From Ligula intestinalis (Eukaryota; Platyhelminthes; Cestoda; Diphyllobothriidea; Diphyllobothriidae), in contig JAYGXS010000003.1 in NCBI GenBank assembly GCA_036362985.1, forward strand, positions 45,421,570 through 45,485,569: a stretch of DNA of 64,000 nt, read 5' to 3'. The notes under the pieces were generated by a model. It worked only from the letters and a program-made list of their open reading frames with translations, was not told the origin of the DNA and did no database searches. Every line of letters starts with the position of its first letter. Within the stretch, counting starts at the first letter, position 1. A program made the translations under genes and the position numbers. Shown piece after piece: positions 25,801-40,800 of this stretch.

Positions 25801-28800
25801 AACCACAGTGTCAAGTGGAAAGCACGACCGCAAGATAGGTTGGATATTGATAAACAAAATAAAATTTCTCTAATGAGTTACCTCTTTAAAAAGTGCTTCG
25901 ATTAGATATTCGGCGGACGAATTTCTGTGTATATTAACTTTTTGCAAGGTAATGTCACAATAAAATTGGAAACATTTGTCAATTTCTTAAATTGACCTAA
26001 AGAAATACGATTCAACTTGACTGGAGATGAAAGAACTTACTTTTCCCTTTATTCTAGATTATCTTCCGCATAAGTTGATTAATTTAACTGTCCGTTATAA
26101 GCTTGCGAATGCAAAAACACAGGCCACACTTATGACCACTTTTTGAAATACTTATTATTCTCCTGTCTGTTCCGTTTCTAAATAACACATTAGCGGAACG
26201 TATAATTTCCAAAAAGTAGACATCTACATGACCTACATTCAATATGGCCTTCTTTACATTACCTTCGGGGTAACATATGCGTATACTTTGCTTATTTGGC
26301 AAGGTGAGCTGTGCGGTAAAAAAAATGCGATGTAATCTTTTGTAACAGCATTTTTTGCGACAAAACTTCTCAAGTCAGCTTAACATATTAAAAAAATACA
26401 TAAATCTTCCTTGTTTCTGCAAATTAATGCGATTCCTTCAGATTGTTGTCCCTTGAATCTGAACAATTTTGGAGAACATTTTCCAGTTCTAGAAGCGATA
26501 CCTTCTATACCTATTTTACTGATTTTGCATTTCCTTTATAGTATAATCAACATTAGTAAGCAGTTGGTCCTGACTTTCGTAATAGCATAGGAAATTCCTT
26601 CGGTATGAGACTACTCCTAATGTCGTCAAAATTAATGCCCATTTCTCTTAACAAACTTAACTAAAATGGTGATTTTCCTAACCTAAAGGGCTTTCGCAGA
26701 ATTAAATCCACTCACTGAATCAAAATAGTGTTACCAAATATATGCTTAAGTACAAAGTCAAATTTAATCAGGGCAGTAGCACGGCCTTTAGCGAATACTG
26801 TATATCCTGCGTATAACATGAGCCCGCTTGTTTTAAGCTGGCTAGGTACGTAAGACGTTTGTATTCAGAGATTATTATTTTTATGACTGCGTTTATCTGT
26901 CGGAAAACATGAAACTAAATTGACGGACCTTTTGAAAGCACTTGTAGCGAAGTTACTATTTTAAGTCTATCCGTTACTATGGCTTAATATCGTAGTTTGG
27001 GCGCTTACCGTTCGGGTTACACAATGTTTTTGTCCTGTTGTCCTTCTTAGCTCAACCTGAAGCCCTCGTAGGTAGTCGCTTAGCGGCAAAAACTATATGC
27101 AGATGGAAGGTGACTGGAATGGGCATTTCTGGCTTATTTAGCCCCCAAGATTTCCATAACGTGAGAATCGAACTTGGGATCGTGGGAAAGCGCTTGTCAA
27201 TCGCGTTCGAATCGCAAGTGCTATAAATCTGTGAGGCATGCATACGTTTGTCACTGGTCGTCCTTTCTTCATCACGAAGCTTTTGTGCTCGCTACCCATT
27301 AGTAACTGGAGAGATCTATCTTATTTGTTCAAGCCACCATGTAATTCACTTCGGCGTGACTGTGCCCCCTAGTTTGTATGTGGCAAAATAAATGGATGAG
27401 AAATGTCTGACGCTTAGTTTGTAGGACGTTGTGATCTGCCTTATTCAGTAACTCTATGGTTCAAAAGAAGCAAACATTAGAATCACATGGAGCAAATGGA
27501 ACATATTCTTGCCCCGGAGACCATCTGTCCCATGTCGTTAGTAGAGACCTTGAAGAAAACTTTACTTACTGACCCTCCCCCACCCGGAAGGGATCTGGCG
27601 GCCACGTGATCAAAAAACCTGCTACCTAATTTTAAATATGTGATAGCAAAAGTAACCGAAAGACGCCGTGCGTTATTACTTGTTGCATTTGTCGTGGCAT
27701 AGAGAGTTGCGAGATTGCAGCTTATAGTAATTCCATCAGATTTGAAAAAGTTTGCTTTAATTTCAGTCAGATCAGCAGTATTTGTTGTGCATTCAGTTTC
27801 TGAGTGCTACGTATCGTGTTCTTTAGTAAAAGTTCTCGATTGGTTTCTAACCTTGAAACGATGGAGCTGAGGCATGGGAAGTGATGGTTTTTAATTGGTA
27901 GATAAACTATCTGTCATGTGGTTTTGTCGTTTTTTCTGTTGTCAATTTTCCCAGCTGGTGTATATTGCGTATTGTAGAACAAGGCAACCATGTTTCCCCA
28001 TTCAAGACGATTCAGCTTTTCACTGTCTATCCTGTACGATGGCTTTCATGTCTCAGACAATAAACTGACTCTGTGTTTCTGATTTCAGTCTTCAATTTGC
28101 TCCCCTTTCCGAGGCACTGCTCTCTGGTTGTTTACTATATTCGGTCTTAAATTTAGCTCCCATGAGTATTTGACCAGCATGCAACCTCTGGACCTTTTTG
28201 TCCGGTATGATCAGCTTAAATACAATAGTCAGGCATAAGCAGTAATATTCTTGTACCTTAACAAGGTAAGCGAAGTGAAGTTGATTTGCCTTCACCGGCC
28301 TGCCGCAACTCATTACTCGAGTGCCTATTGATAGAGACTGGGTGACGGCAGCCCGCGTATACTTGACAGTCCCGTGTTAACCTCTTAGCTGCTGCAATCC
28401 GAGGTTACACTGCAGTTTGTTTCGTGAAAATGCCACCATTTCAGTGCTTTCGTGAATTCGGATTCTGACTCCGCCCTCTTCGGGGTCTCCCATTGTAAGT
28501 GCGTTTCTCAATCGGACTACGGCACATGCTAGTCCCACTGTTCAAGGGGTCAACCCAGGATCCAACTGAAAGTAATACAGCATTTATTAATATGTTGAGA
28601 GTTTTCTTCCGCGTTTATGAGTAATCATTGTGCAACTGCCCGTCAGGCTCTAAATAAAGGCCTAGAGTTTACCGGGATGAAAATGCTCCCATAACGCGTT
28701 TGTTGGACGCACTTACAAAAACAGTTAATACCTTCACCCATAACCGACAGGAGAACGAACCCGCGGCTCTATGGGTATGACTTACCGACGTTTAATAACC

Positions 28801-31800
28801 AAAGTAATGCGAGTTCAAACTCCAAATGCCCCCAAACCTTGTTTTCTGTCAAGGCTGGTTAATGACGGCTAATAAGACGGAAAATTCCATACCACCTTTC
28901 TCCTAGTCTTTCTTCGGCATTTATCGGCAATTAAGCTGCTAACAGGTGCACAGACATTCCTTGTCAAAATTTGATTGAACATTTCGTAAGGCGTTGTTGT
29001 CTGCAAACCTCCAGAATCAACAAATAAATCTGCGGCAGACGTCCATGGAAAACTGTCAGCATTCGAAATCGCCTATGGCCTATTTTAAAATGTATAAAGG
29101 TCGCCCCATACGATCGATAGGGGACCTGCGTACCTTACCCTGTCGTCAGTCAGTCAAACGACTGACAGAAAAGCTTCAGTCCATCCGACAAGTTATATAA
29201 TCGCACTTCTGTGAAGTGCGATCGGTCATCGTGAATAATGAAAACCTTACAGGAAGGACTTTCCCGTCAGACGCTACCATCAGCTTCTTAAATGTACCTG
29301 ATAGCCAAACAGTGTCCTGCTTGAAACCGACGTAACAATCATCGAGCAGAGATTGAGCATTTTTCTCAGCTAGATAGCTCTTAACGTTTTCTAGGGATTC
29401 CACCCTGTCGTCTCATTTTTTCACTTTCTACCTGATTTTTCAATAACATTGCGTTTTTCTGTGTCACATTTATCTTAGTTTTAAGCATTTGGCTGACTTG
29501 CAGCCATTGAGAGCAGGCAGAATCAAATACTCGCCCGACGAATGATCACGATAACACGTCCTAACCCGTCTAAACCTGGAACGCAGCATTTAGTAAGCGC
29601 AGGACAAATGAGGATGAAATGAAGTTGTGCTGTTACTATCTGTTTTTTGCTTTTTCTCCTGTCCCTCAGGTATCCGAACGAACTGTTACCCTGAACCAGC
29701 GCAAAGGATCGACCCTGGAGGAGATGTCAGCCCTGGTCGGCTGTCTAACTCAGCACATAATGGCTAGGCGGGATAACCTGGCTCCCCTTATTCGGGAACT
29801 TAGACCATTACGTACAACGGCCCAGGTGAGCTAACGGAGCTAAAATATGTGGTTTTTGAAAGTTTTTGCGTAGCAGCCCTATAATCGGGGTTAAGCGTGT
29901 TACCCTTCGGTGCCGACTTGTGTGCAGCAGGTTCAACACCGACAGAATAACTTGTGAAACTGCCACATTTTTAAGTTCCTGCTTTTAAGACGTGCATTTA
30001 AATGATTTTCGCAAGCTACCTCTTTGATCTGCCACATGGTATCTTAACAGTGGCCTATTGTGCTATTGTTTTCGTGCGTGCGTATGTTTTTGCACACAAA
30101 AACGATCTTTAATAAAAAACTACGACACTTTACCTAGCCGAAAGTTCGATATCGTCAGAGCCCGTTATAGCCTTATATATTTTCCGACGTCTAATAATAG
30201 GGGACAGTTGGTAAAGTTTTTAATTAATTTTACCTTCAATATTAAAATATTGTCATAATCAGAAAAAATTGTAAGAAATAAAGTCCAGTCACCCTGCCCC
30301 ATTCCTGTTGCATGTTTTAACACTAAATGGTCAACACTTTGCCGAAGAAACGCAGGAATTGGAAGTTTGTTGTTAGTGATGAAGATAATTTTTATGAGAA
30401 AGAAAGTATTAACTGGGTATGAATCACATATTTCCCTAAATAGGACATCAGTACAAGAATGCCATGCAATGTATGCGTCCTAAAGCTAAACTCCAGTGGA
30501 AGTAGAATGGAGTTTAAGATTGGCATTAAGGTATAGTGAGTAAAGAGTCAGTGGTAATTCTTGTTTTAAGGTTAAGGAAAGACGTAGGTCTCGGTTTAGG
30601 TTTACACGAGGCTAGTGTTAGGAATTGGAGAAGGAAACATTCACACTTCGTTGAATTTTGCGTAGGGTCAAATTGGGCAGGGTATTTCCATTCACAGGAA
30701 TTCTTGCTTGCGATTGCACTGCAGTCAGAGGAAAACTTACCAATGATCACTTTTTGCAAGAGCGTCAACAAAATGAAATTTTCTGAGCCAGAAGCTGGAA
30801 GTTAAATCTACTCCAGAGTTTTTGCTACAGTCGCTACAGAGATAAATGCACCATTTCTGGCGGCCGCAGAATTTTATTTGTACTGTGGATGTTGCCACTT
30901 CTTTGAAAATGAATTCGCATAATTCCTGCCCTGCCTTCGGTTCTGAGGTGCAAATTCTGGCAAAGTGACATACGGAAGTCACCAAAATCGGGTTCTGGAG
31001 ATATTGAATGAAAAATGTTAATGTGATGTAGGTGAGGCGGTTACTGTGTGAGGTATGATACTGTCTTAGAATAGTAAGAAGTGCCTTGAGCAAAATACTA
31101 TAGGGATAAGCATTCTATACGAAAATAGTTAAGTCATTATCTTTTTTTGCTATCTGGCTGTCGACTTGTGACCTGATTTTAAGGTCATGGTGCTGAGCCC
31201 ATGTTAAACCCATGTTCCATGTCACTGCTTAAGGTTCATTAAGTCGCAGTTCGTTGACGCAAATATTACCTCCAGCTATAATATATCGTCGAATTTCGCC
31301 GAAACTCCAATTCAGGCGTTTCTATACTCAGCGAAAAGATATTTAGCTCAAAGGCACAGTAAGTGCTCCTGGCAATTCAGCTTCCTAGGACTGTGTGTAG
31401 CACACTGCTTAATTACGAGTTTTTGTTCCTATCTTCTAATTCACAAGGGTGCATTTTCATTCAGATTGTTTGATGCTTGGATAGCACACAAATATTGATC
31501 GCAATAATTGACCCATGCTTCATTTGTCTTAAGTCTTTTATAATTCCTCAGCAATAAAGTTTGAGGGTTGACGTTAATGCTGCTGTTTCGGGCATATTGC
31601 CGGTCTTATTTTCGCCCTCCTGCATATTCCACTTGCTCTCCCTCCTGCATTTGAGTTGAAAAGATTTGACGACAGACCTAGTTAATGAAATCTTTCTGTC
31701 ATTCATTGCTCTGTTCATTTTCGTTTCATCATGTGGAGGAGCAAAGGGCCTGGACAGCGCTGGCCTGGTCTGACAGCGTTTTACATGAGAAGTTACTTCG

Positions 31801-34800
31801 CTGTCTGCACAAGATATACATTATTCATATTGCCAACAACCGTAAAAACATGCCGCACAAGTGTAAGAATTTTCGGGGAAAGAACACTGTAAAATTCATT
31901 GTTTGCTCGTTTGATTTTACTTCATGCCTTTCTTAATAGAAGCGAAAATTTCTTTAGCAACTGCAGTGTACAACTTTTGACGTTTGCACTTGAAATCTTT
32001 GCCGAATATCGCTTTCTTATGGAAGCGATCCGCCATTTGAAGTTCTTTTTTCCTAAATCTATATAAACGTGTCTTTAAGGTACTATTAGGTATACGGGGT
32101 GCTATAAAATCCGTTCTTAAGCCTCATTTTCTCTGATATATTATTTTGGGTGATTTTAAGCTTGCAAGAACCGTTCGTTTTTTTATGAATTATGCGGATG
32201 ACTCGAGTAAATCTAGCTGCAGGTTCTTGTACAGAATCGGATTTTGTCGAATGCAGTCACTCTGAATTGATCCTGTAGAAATTTCCATTGATGATAATAC
32301 GGATTAGCAAGATGTCTGAGCAGAGGACACTTTGTGTGTACTCACCCCTCTTAGGAATCGTTTTTGAAGCCTCCCCGCACTTACGGCAGATAGGAACAGT
32401 CGCCCATTAAATACTTAAAAGTTCCGCACCTTTTCTTTCATTACCTTTTAGATGTCTCCTGAGTCTGAAAGGGAGCACAAAAAATTTATCCATATCTACA
32501 TAAGTTAGGTTTTGAAACATCACATTTTTCTTTAATACTATAGTAACGTGCATGTCATTCTTCGATATAGTGTATTGTATAGTTATTGATTATCCAGGTT
32601 TGCCAGGTCGTTTTATCCAGCATACTTTTTAAATATATATGAATGATTATAGAAAAAGATTGCATACATTAACTTTATGACGAATAGGAAAACCAGAACC
32701 AAGGAAAAATAATTTTTAATACATTTGATTTTTGTGACGGACTTATAGTTCAGTACTTTCACCTGTTTACCTCATTCCATGTTTCGAAATCTCCTCAATA
32801 TGCACTCGAGTTATCCTACGGAAATTGCAGCATTGTCATTTATGAAGGTAACTGAATAGGTGAAATACCAAACGGAGAGTAGGTATGGTGTGAGCATGCA
32901 ATTTCTGACGAGTTTTTCGAGCTCAAAAACACGGATACTAGCAACAAAAGAAGGCAGCTCATCAAATGTGGGTTGCTGCACAATGCAGCTGCAGAAAATC
33001 GGCTCAACCGTGGATTCCCGAGCGCTATCCATGTGGTTTCTGTGATAGGTTCCAATTCTTACAGTTAACTCTTTTAAGTATCCCCAGAAATTCAAATATC
33101 GTATTAATGAAGGCGAGCTTGCACCAGAATCACAGCAAAAAGAGTGGCTTAGCGGTCTCTTTTACCAAATCGGTTTTGTTAGGGCCACAGTTTATACCAA
33201 ACTAAGACCAATGTTTACATTTTATTCTGGCTTTTCCAGCGTTTTGTAAACAAAACAGTCTACAGGAAAACAAGTTTTCAACCGTCTGATACAAAATCAC
33301 TTCAAAGTTTAGTATTCAACTACCTAGACCAATGGACGTTTAAAATTTAATGATCCACATATTTGTGCAAGCCCAGCCGTATTTTAAACATTGCAATGCG
33401 TAAAACAAAGCATGAATTTACAACCATTAAGTAATTGATATAGCCGTGAAATTAAAGAGTGAACCAAACTTTTTCACGTAACGTAAATTTGACATTAACG
33501 GAGTTACAAAGCCAGTTGAAAAGCTGGGCACTGCTGTCTAGAACGGTTAAGGTTTTGTTTTCAAAATTTAAAATAACCGTGAGGTAAACCAAATTTATAG
33601 CATATTTTCATTTATAAGCTTGGTGCATATTCTGTTTGTAAGAACATGTCCTTCCAACTAAAAGGATTTTCTTGAAAGTGCTTAGATACTTTAACTCTGC
33701 TAGGTTTGCATTACCTCTTTTGCTGGTTTATGAAATATCGCAGCAAGCGTGACAAATATAATTTTGCCTACAACTGGAAGCAGTTATACACAAAATGTCG
33801 GCTGAAGCTGTATTGCGGAATGTACTTGTTACCCACTTTACGAATAAATTTGATAAAAAATAAAAAGCATAATACTTGTTATAAACTAAGTTTTATATAT
33901 TGATCAGTGAGGATTTAATCAATTAAAGTCTTTACCATATGATAGCCGAATTTCGTAACAAGGGTTGAACCCACTCATAAATAATTGTAAGACAGATTTG
34001 CAAAAATACTTTGGTTTTCAATGGATCGACTACCTGTGTTTCCGACACCAAAAAACAGAAGAACAAACCAATAGACGTTTCTTATCGTTTTTATGCACAC
34101 CCAAAGTGCTCAACGGACAATATCCGGAGAGAAGGTGCTTTCCAAGGCAATGAAATACAATTTTTTCGATTTGAAATACGTACCTCTTCTTTGGAACGGT
34201 GCATCTTTTATATCAACGCAATATCAAACAGGTTTTGAATGCTTTACTATCCCGAATAGCGCCATATGTACCTTGAAAAACTGTCATCCCTTTGCAATCC
34301 TAGTACACTCGGAAGGGGAATTACGTCAAAGCTAAAAACCAGAAAAATGGATTTTGTTCGTCCTGCAGACAAAGGAAGCTCAATTTTTATTTTGAAAAAG
34401 CAGACTCCAATGAAATGGTACCGTTGTTTTTAGAATATTTGCCAACCTCTAACCCTCTTACCGCTTACCTTACCTAAACAAAGAATTCGGCTACTGAAGA
34501 AGTGTTCAAGCATCTTACAATAAAAACTAAATATCAGGAGACATGACCCAATTTATAAGCAAACTGAACCAATCATAAGATCACAAAAACCAATATCCAC
34601 TGTGACCGAAGGATTGTTAATCGGTGCACCAAAGTACAAGAGTTTGAACTGGTTGTCCCAAAGACTACTTATTCACAAAAGATTGTGAAACATCAATCGC
34701 GAATCAAATTGATTTTTTGGACTAATTTCGAGGACTCAAAATCACAGCAGGTGAGTTGATAACTTCCTTCAACGTTGCCCCTCCGTTGAGCGAGGTAAAA

Positions 34801-37800
34801 TACAGGAGGACTCCCTGATTCCTACAGTATCGTGTATCTGCATCTGCTTTTCTCGAACTATTGGGTCTTTATCTGGAATCAAACCTTTTGTTTTCATAAG
34901 AATATGACTCAAGTTTTAATTAGCCGCTATCAGTTCATCCACTTCTGGCTTCCTTCTTACGTCATGATGAAAGAATTAGAGCTCTACCATTAAGTTAGCC
35001 CACATTGTAGAAACGTTTAATGAAGGACACTTTTATCATTAAGGAGGTCGACAGAAAACATTTTTTAGCGTTATTAACACAACCTCGCCATAAATCATTT
35101 ATACGCTCGAAAATGGAGTCGATAGAAAACTATCTTTTCTTGAAGCAATTGTACAGCTTAATACCGACAAACGTTTTCACACACAAATGTAACTTCTTTT
35201 AGCATTTATAACTAGAGAAACCACTTTCCCACAAACGGGGCGCTGTTAACAGCCTATGGAATTGAACGAAAACACATTGCTCTGACAAGTAAATTAACTT
35301 AATTGAATTAGGTAATTTTTTAAGTGGCTTATGAGAAATGATTACCCTAGAGAATTTGCACGTCGATACAGAAGACGGTGTGAGTTAAAGGTAAACGCCT
35401 AGGAACTGTATGGCTTTGCTAAGCCACACAAAACAAGAAAAAATTGCAAAAAATTCGATACATTAAGAAAGTGTCCGAACTCCTTCAAACACACCACAGG
35501 AAGCATCAAATAGAGGTGGCGTACAAGCCGACGACTACGCTTCATACACAGTGTGTACACCGCAAGGATAGGGTTGGCTATTCTGATAGAAAGAAGTCGT
35601 CCGTAAGACTCCATGTGACACTAGAAATATAATGTGCTCTTTAACAGCAGAAATACCGGCCTTTACGCACCTATGCAAGCATCAATCGGCACACCTTTCT
35701 TGGGACAGAAATCACATTGTTGTTTTCCGTCCGTCTCAAAAAGGTCAAGGCATTTTGAAGACAATACGCTTCGGTTACTCGTATATAAATGGGCACATTG
35801 ATTTTGACGTCATGTACAACATTCCTTAGGAAAAATGAAAAAGGTGATAACCAATCTGAATGAGATGTAATACCAGAGCGGTTGTGTGTTGATAGAAATA
35901 GCTAAGAAATATTGCTTTTTTAGAAATTTCAGAAATAGGTGTCAAAAGTTTGCAAAACAAAGGTGTACTCCTTTCTACAAAGTAATAAGTCCCTTGAAAT
36001 AAAAAAACCTCGTTGTCTGGCAACTGGTTCTATAGTTTCAACTGTTGTGGAATAATTTTATTAAACAACCATGAATTGGCGTTGTTCTATATAAAATGAG
36101 ACAGCAACGGTCGTATTTTCTGGTTTATTATCGTTATATTTATTATGTTTTGCAATATTTTATCATTTCTGGCTGGTTTGATAAAAAATCCGTCCAGACA
36201 AGCAGGTTAAGAAGATTTTAAGGGATTAAACAGACCCTTCCATCCTATTATTCTACATAGCTCCTTCAACTAAAACCAGCAGTCTGTGTACCAGTGGTGC
36301 GTTTTTAAAATTTAATATGAAATTCTGAAAAGCGGCAACGGATGACAGATAAAAAAACATTTCGCGACTGAATACTTTTTTCCTATTGTTCAGGTTAAAC
36401 GATCTTGCTAAATATCCGGGCTGTTTTGGGATGTTTTTTTATATTTCATGGACATTCAATATTTTCTAGGTTTAAAAAACGTGACAAATGTCTTCCTTCA
36501 CGAAATTATCCCTAAGGGAAAAGGACTTTGAGTATAGTTAAGTTTTTGCAACAACAAATCCGTATGATTTGGGCACGTCTTCTTTATTCCTGAGTATGTT
36601 CATTGAAGTCATCGCTGTTTATGTTAATCTGACAGAATGTCAGACTTCTAGGTCGATGTAGGTATGTGTGGGTTGATGTGAATTAAAGGGTGTGTTCAAC
36701 ACAACCAGCTTTTGAGTCCTACGATTAAGCTTAGAGATGTTGATTGGGCGTAGAAAATTGTAAATTGGTGGCCTAGCGATGAACTAGTTACAGTACTACC
36801 CAAAATATTTTCAACTACTTCCTCGCTGCTTGCTTACATTCTTGCAACACTGGTGAAAGGTAGGTAAGCCTCTCGCGAAATTTGTACTCGTACCGTGATT
36901 GCTCCGTGCAAAATAGTTTGGGTCAGGTTAGTTCTAGACCCTCTACACTCAATCTTGTGTCATCTTTGTCAAAGCGTAGGAGGTTCTGTTGCTAACATTT
37001 CTTAAACTAGGCTCTGGGCTTCAATTTTTAACCCCAACGAGTTTAAAGATGTCAGCCTGTCTTTTGATGTCTGTCTTTCTTCCTATCTTTCTCTCTGGGG
37101 AATTAACAATGGCTAGTTCGTACACAAAACGTGACTGTTTAACTTTCCAGGATGTCGAATTAGCAACAACGGTTTTAATTTTCCGCCATTATGTCCTCCG
37201 TTGTGAACTCATCAAGTGTAAACAGCTGCTTCTAACACTGCTCCGTCCACCTCACTTTGACAGGAAATCGCACAAAAACACGCCGAAAAGAAGGCCGCCT
37301 ATGACTCCTTTGTGGCAAGTCGAGATTCGCAGACCCTGCGTCTGGAACAGGAAGTGCGTGTTCTGCGAGAGGAAACTCGGGTGGAGGAGTCACGTTACCA
37401 CTACCTCAACGCAGCCCTACGGATGCTGCGGGTGCAGCAGTTCCGGCTGCAGGAGGAAATGCGCGGATACCTGACGACTGGAGCGGGCACCGGAGATGGC
37501 ACTAATGCGGGCTTTGGTAATTCTAGCAATGCCGCTGGTGGTGCCACTGGAGGGACGGGAAAGCGTCGGAGTTATCGGTGAGTGCTTTTGACTACGTAGC
37601 CCCCTCGAATGGCCATTTTTGTATTGTTACCAAAAGCTTTTGGCGTGCTCTTTTCGGTTGAAGCCCGCAAGGTGATTTACCGGGACTCCAAGACATTTGT
37701 ATTTTGATTAGTAATATGCTGGAGCGCAGTGTATTTGTAGAATTTTTAAAATATAAAAATCGACGGCTGAATCCTACGTTGGGTTCCAGCTCAGCACGCA

Positions 37801-40800
37801 GATACTTTATCCGTCTGTAACATGGAACTGGGTGAGTACACAGTCTGGGCAATACAAAGGAAAAGAAATATAAATAGCAAATAAAGTTTACAAAAGTCAA
37901 AATACCAGGAATAATCATTTTAATAATGTAATGTTTGTCGCTATAATAAAAACGTGCAGTTGTGCAAATGTGGGAAATAACTTAATAAAAATACCAAACT
38001 GCAACTAACTGAGGGCGTGGCCTTAAATAATCTGAATCACTCAATTAAAATGTATATATAACACTAAATAAAAAATGGTAAAAATTATAATGAACCGAAT
38101 GCGACATTGAAAAGTGAACTTAAATATAAATATGTTCAATAAACCACATAAAATAAAATAACGAAAATTTGTTGCGGATATTAGTGGAATGTGTGCGCGG
38201 TGCTTTGCGCCATACTACTAATGTAACCCCAAAACGCTAAGATGGAAAGCAGGTAAGTTGAATGAGACGACATCCTAATCACTAAATTTTTTAGTGATAT
38301 CAAGAAACCCAGTAAACTACAGGGTGTAAGTGAGAAGAAAACGGCCAAATCTGTCAGTGCCAATAAACTATAACGATTTAATCAATATACGTAATTTTTA
38401 TTTATTTATGGGTTGTAAAAACATGAAATTATTTAAATAATTTCCGGGAACTCAAGTAGGATTCTACCAGATCAACCTATAAGCATTGTAGAGTCTTGTA
38501 AGGGGTTAGTGTTGGCCTTATTTTCAGTTATTCTGGGGAGTGGCTGTCTAGTTGCTCAGGCCAGACAGTCATTATATGCGCAGTTCTACAGAAGCTAAAG
38601 CAGGCCAATTCGACACTCGCTAATGAATATGTCCATCACGTGATGCAATGCAAGGTGAGTGCAGGGATGGGCATTTAGGCATAAAGTAATTTACTGTTAA
38701 TGTAGGACTACGCAACACACATACGCAAAACAACATACGCAACACAGTCTCTATTTTCTCAGAACTCTGGTTCCGGTTTCACGAAAGAGTTAAGAACTGC
38801 GGAACCAATTTTAGACCCTTTCACTCACAATACAAAATAACCGGTTTGCCTGTGCTTACCTCGTCTAGTCCTCACAGCATGATCCAGGTTTTTACAGAAG
38901 CAGTATACAATCAGATTGGATCCCATCTGAATGAGAATACCATAGGGACTACTTGGAGAAGGGTGCCATTGCCATCTGACTCTCGCTTCTGAGAGGACCG
39001 ACATACTCCGTCAGATGGCAGCCTTTCCATCCACGGCTTTTGGTGCAACGTGATAGTTGAAAAACATTTGACATTGTTTATACTGAGGAACATGGGTTGA
39101 TTGCCTTGGGAGCGTGGTCTCCACCACGTAGTCCCTTCTGCTTCTTCCGAGCCTCTATTCCGCATTGTGAGCCGGCCAGCAATCTGACGTGGGTTTTGGG
39201 TGTAAGTAGCTAGCAGAATTGCTGGTCCCCGTATGGCGATGTCACATGCACAACTCACCAGTTTTTTGTACAAATCACTCCTTTGTCCCTTTACTAACAA
39301 TTGCGTTCAGTCGCGTTTTATACTGGAACCTTCAGCGCCTCCATGATTTATTTTCATTTACTCAGTTATACGAGAATTTACAATAACTTCATCGTCATTT
39401 GACCCTGTAGCCTCTAGGGCCACTCTGCTCAAAGACTTTTCCAGAGTCGTGTATTAAAGTTTAAGTGAGGCTCTGTGTTGTGCGGTAAATTAAACTATGA
39501 TGCCTTTGAACGTACGTTCTGGCTTATTTTGGTCTCATCTAAGGCACACTGAGCCAAAACTTTTGGTAAATACGTGGTTCTTAGAAATAATGCTATGCTT
39601 GCGTATTTTTACTGTGGAAATTTTCCATCCAGAACGTGCCAAAATAAATTGAAAATGGAGGGTTTCCAATTATCCTCTCTGCTGTTTTCTTCCTCTTTTA
39701 AGCAATAAAGTATAATTAGTGTGAAATCAGTGACGACCTAGTTAATATTGGTAAGCGCTCTTGTTCAGAATTTCCCTTCTATTTCAGTTGTGTGACTTTG
39801 ATCATTGCGTTCATTAATGCTTTTTTAAAATGCAAAGTCGGGTGGTCTGAAAAGATGCACACGCATGCCTTTGATCCTAGATTTGGCAAACATTAAAAAA
39901 AACACAGAGAAGCATGCACACAGCTGCCCACCCATGACAGATTGTCGTTTTTATACGGGACTGGTTGGTTTGCCGACGTACTCTTCAAACAGTTCTCCTT
40001 TGCAAATTATATTTTAACAGCCAAAGCAAGGACAAATCATAAACATGCATTTAGAGGTATTTCCTTTAATAAAGCAAACAAGACGGGGTATTACTCCAAA
40101 CGTTAAGTCGCTTGTTCGCCGTGAAAAATTTCTCAATGAAGCTTTTTATCACGTATCTAGTACGAAGCAATACAGGGAATTATTATTTTTGATTGCTTTA
40201 ACGTAAAGATGGCAAAGCGCAAACAACTTCAAAACGTATCCCTTCGGCTATCTTTACGCCAAAAAAGTCTGCGTATCTCCACTTAAACTCTCTAAAGCCC
40301 TGCTTAAAAAAGGAGAACTAGTCGGCTGAGGCGTCTGGAATGTACTTAAATCGTAGACTGTATGAAGAACGCCTATAGGTGTGAGATGCTTGGGTCCAGA
40401 TACGAAGAAAATTACTGCATTATTTTTTAATTGCTGCTTTGTGAACCTAATGCTACAGCTTGAAGTCAATAGGACACCTATTCGTAAACACTTCAAAAGG
40501 CGTACGCCATTTTTGTTTTTAAGAAGACTAAGTACAAGACAGTTTTGACTCCAACTCATAAGCTGCTACACAGCAGATAGCCTCCCATTTATTCAAAATA
40601 AAAATCAAGCGTACATTTGACTGGTTGCAGAGCATTACGCTTCCTTCAATGTTCTTTTGCACACAGTGAATTCTCCGTTAATCGGTTTCGGAAAAAGAAT
40701 CAAGAAAATGTATCAAAGAATGAAGCAGAAACCTTTGAAACACGCGTACTAACAAACTGAACATTTAAACACCTGCTTTGGATGTCTGTTTGAGCAAAAC

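Larger units (their letters stand above)
23468..26850 (+). repeat. Repeat X, copy 2, split by a PLE
   Basis: The 5' part (about 23468-23800) has the ATTACTCGCAT and AACTTAGAAATAATAATGA landmarks. The 3' part (from about 25735) resumes at GATTTTGGATATGAGCTCTTATGAAGATGG and continues to at least 26.3 kb, with related sequence to about 26.85 kb. The PLE lies between. The repeat X sequence expected at the join is partly missing, so a small deletion accompanied or followed the insertion. Confidence 0.6.

Noticed and set aside
36989..37474. 161-codon + strand open frame overlapping an IFT81 exon
   Set aside because: Different frame from the conserved IFT81 coding sequence; a shadow.
38540..38653. 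Possible extra IFT81 exon flanked by AG and GTGAGT
   Set aside because: IFT81 exons at 37264-37577 and 46929-47166 join through a split Arg codon and reproduce the conserved KRxxxRxxY order without it; no IFT81-like peptide in any frame.
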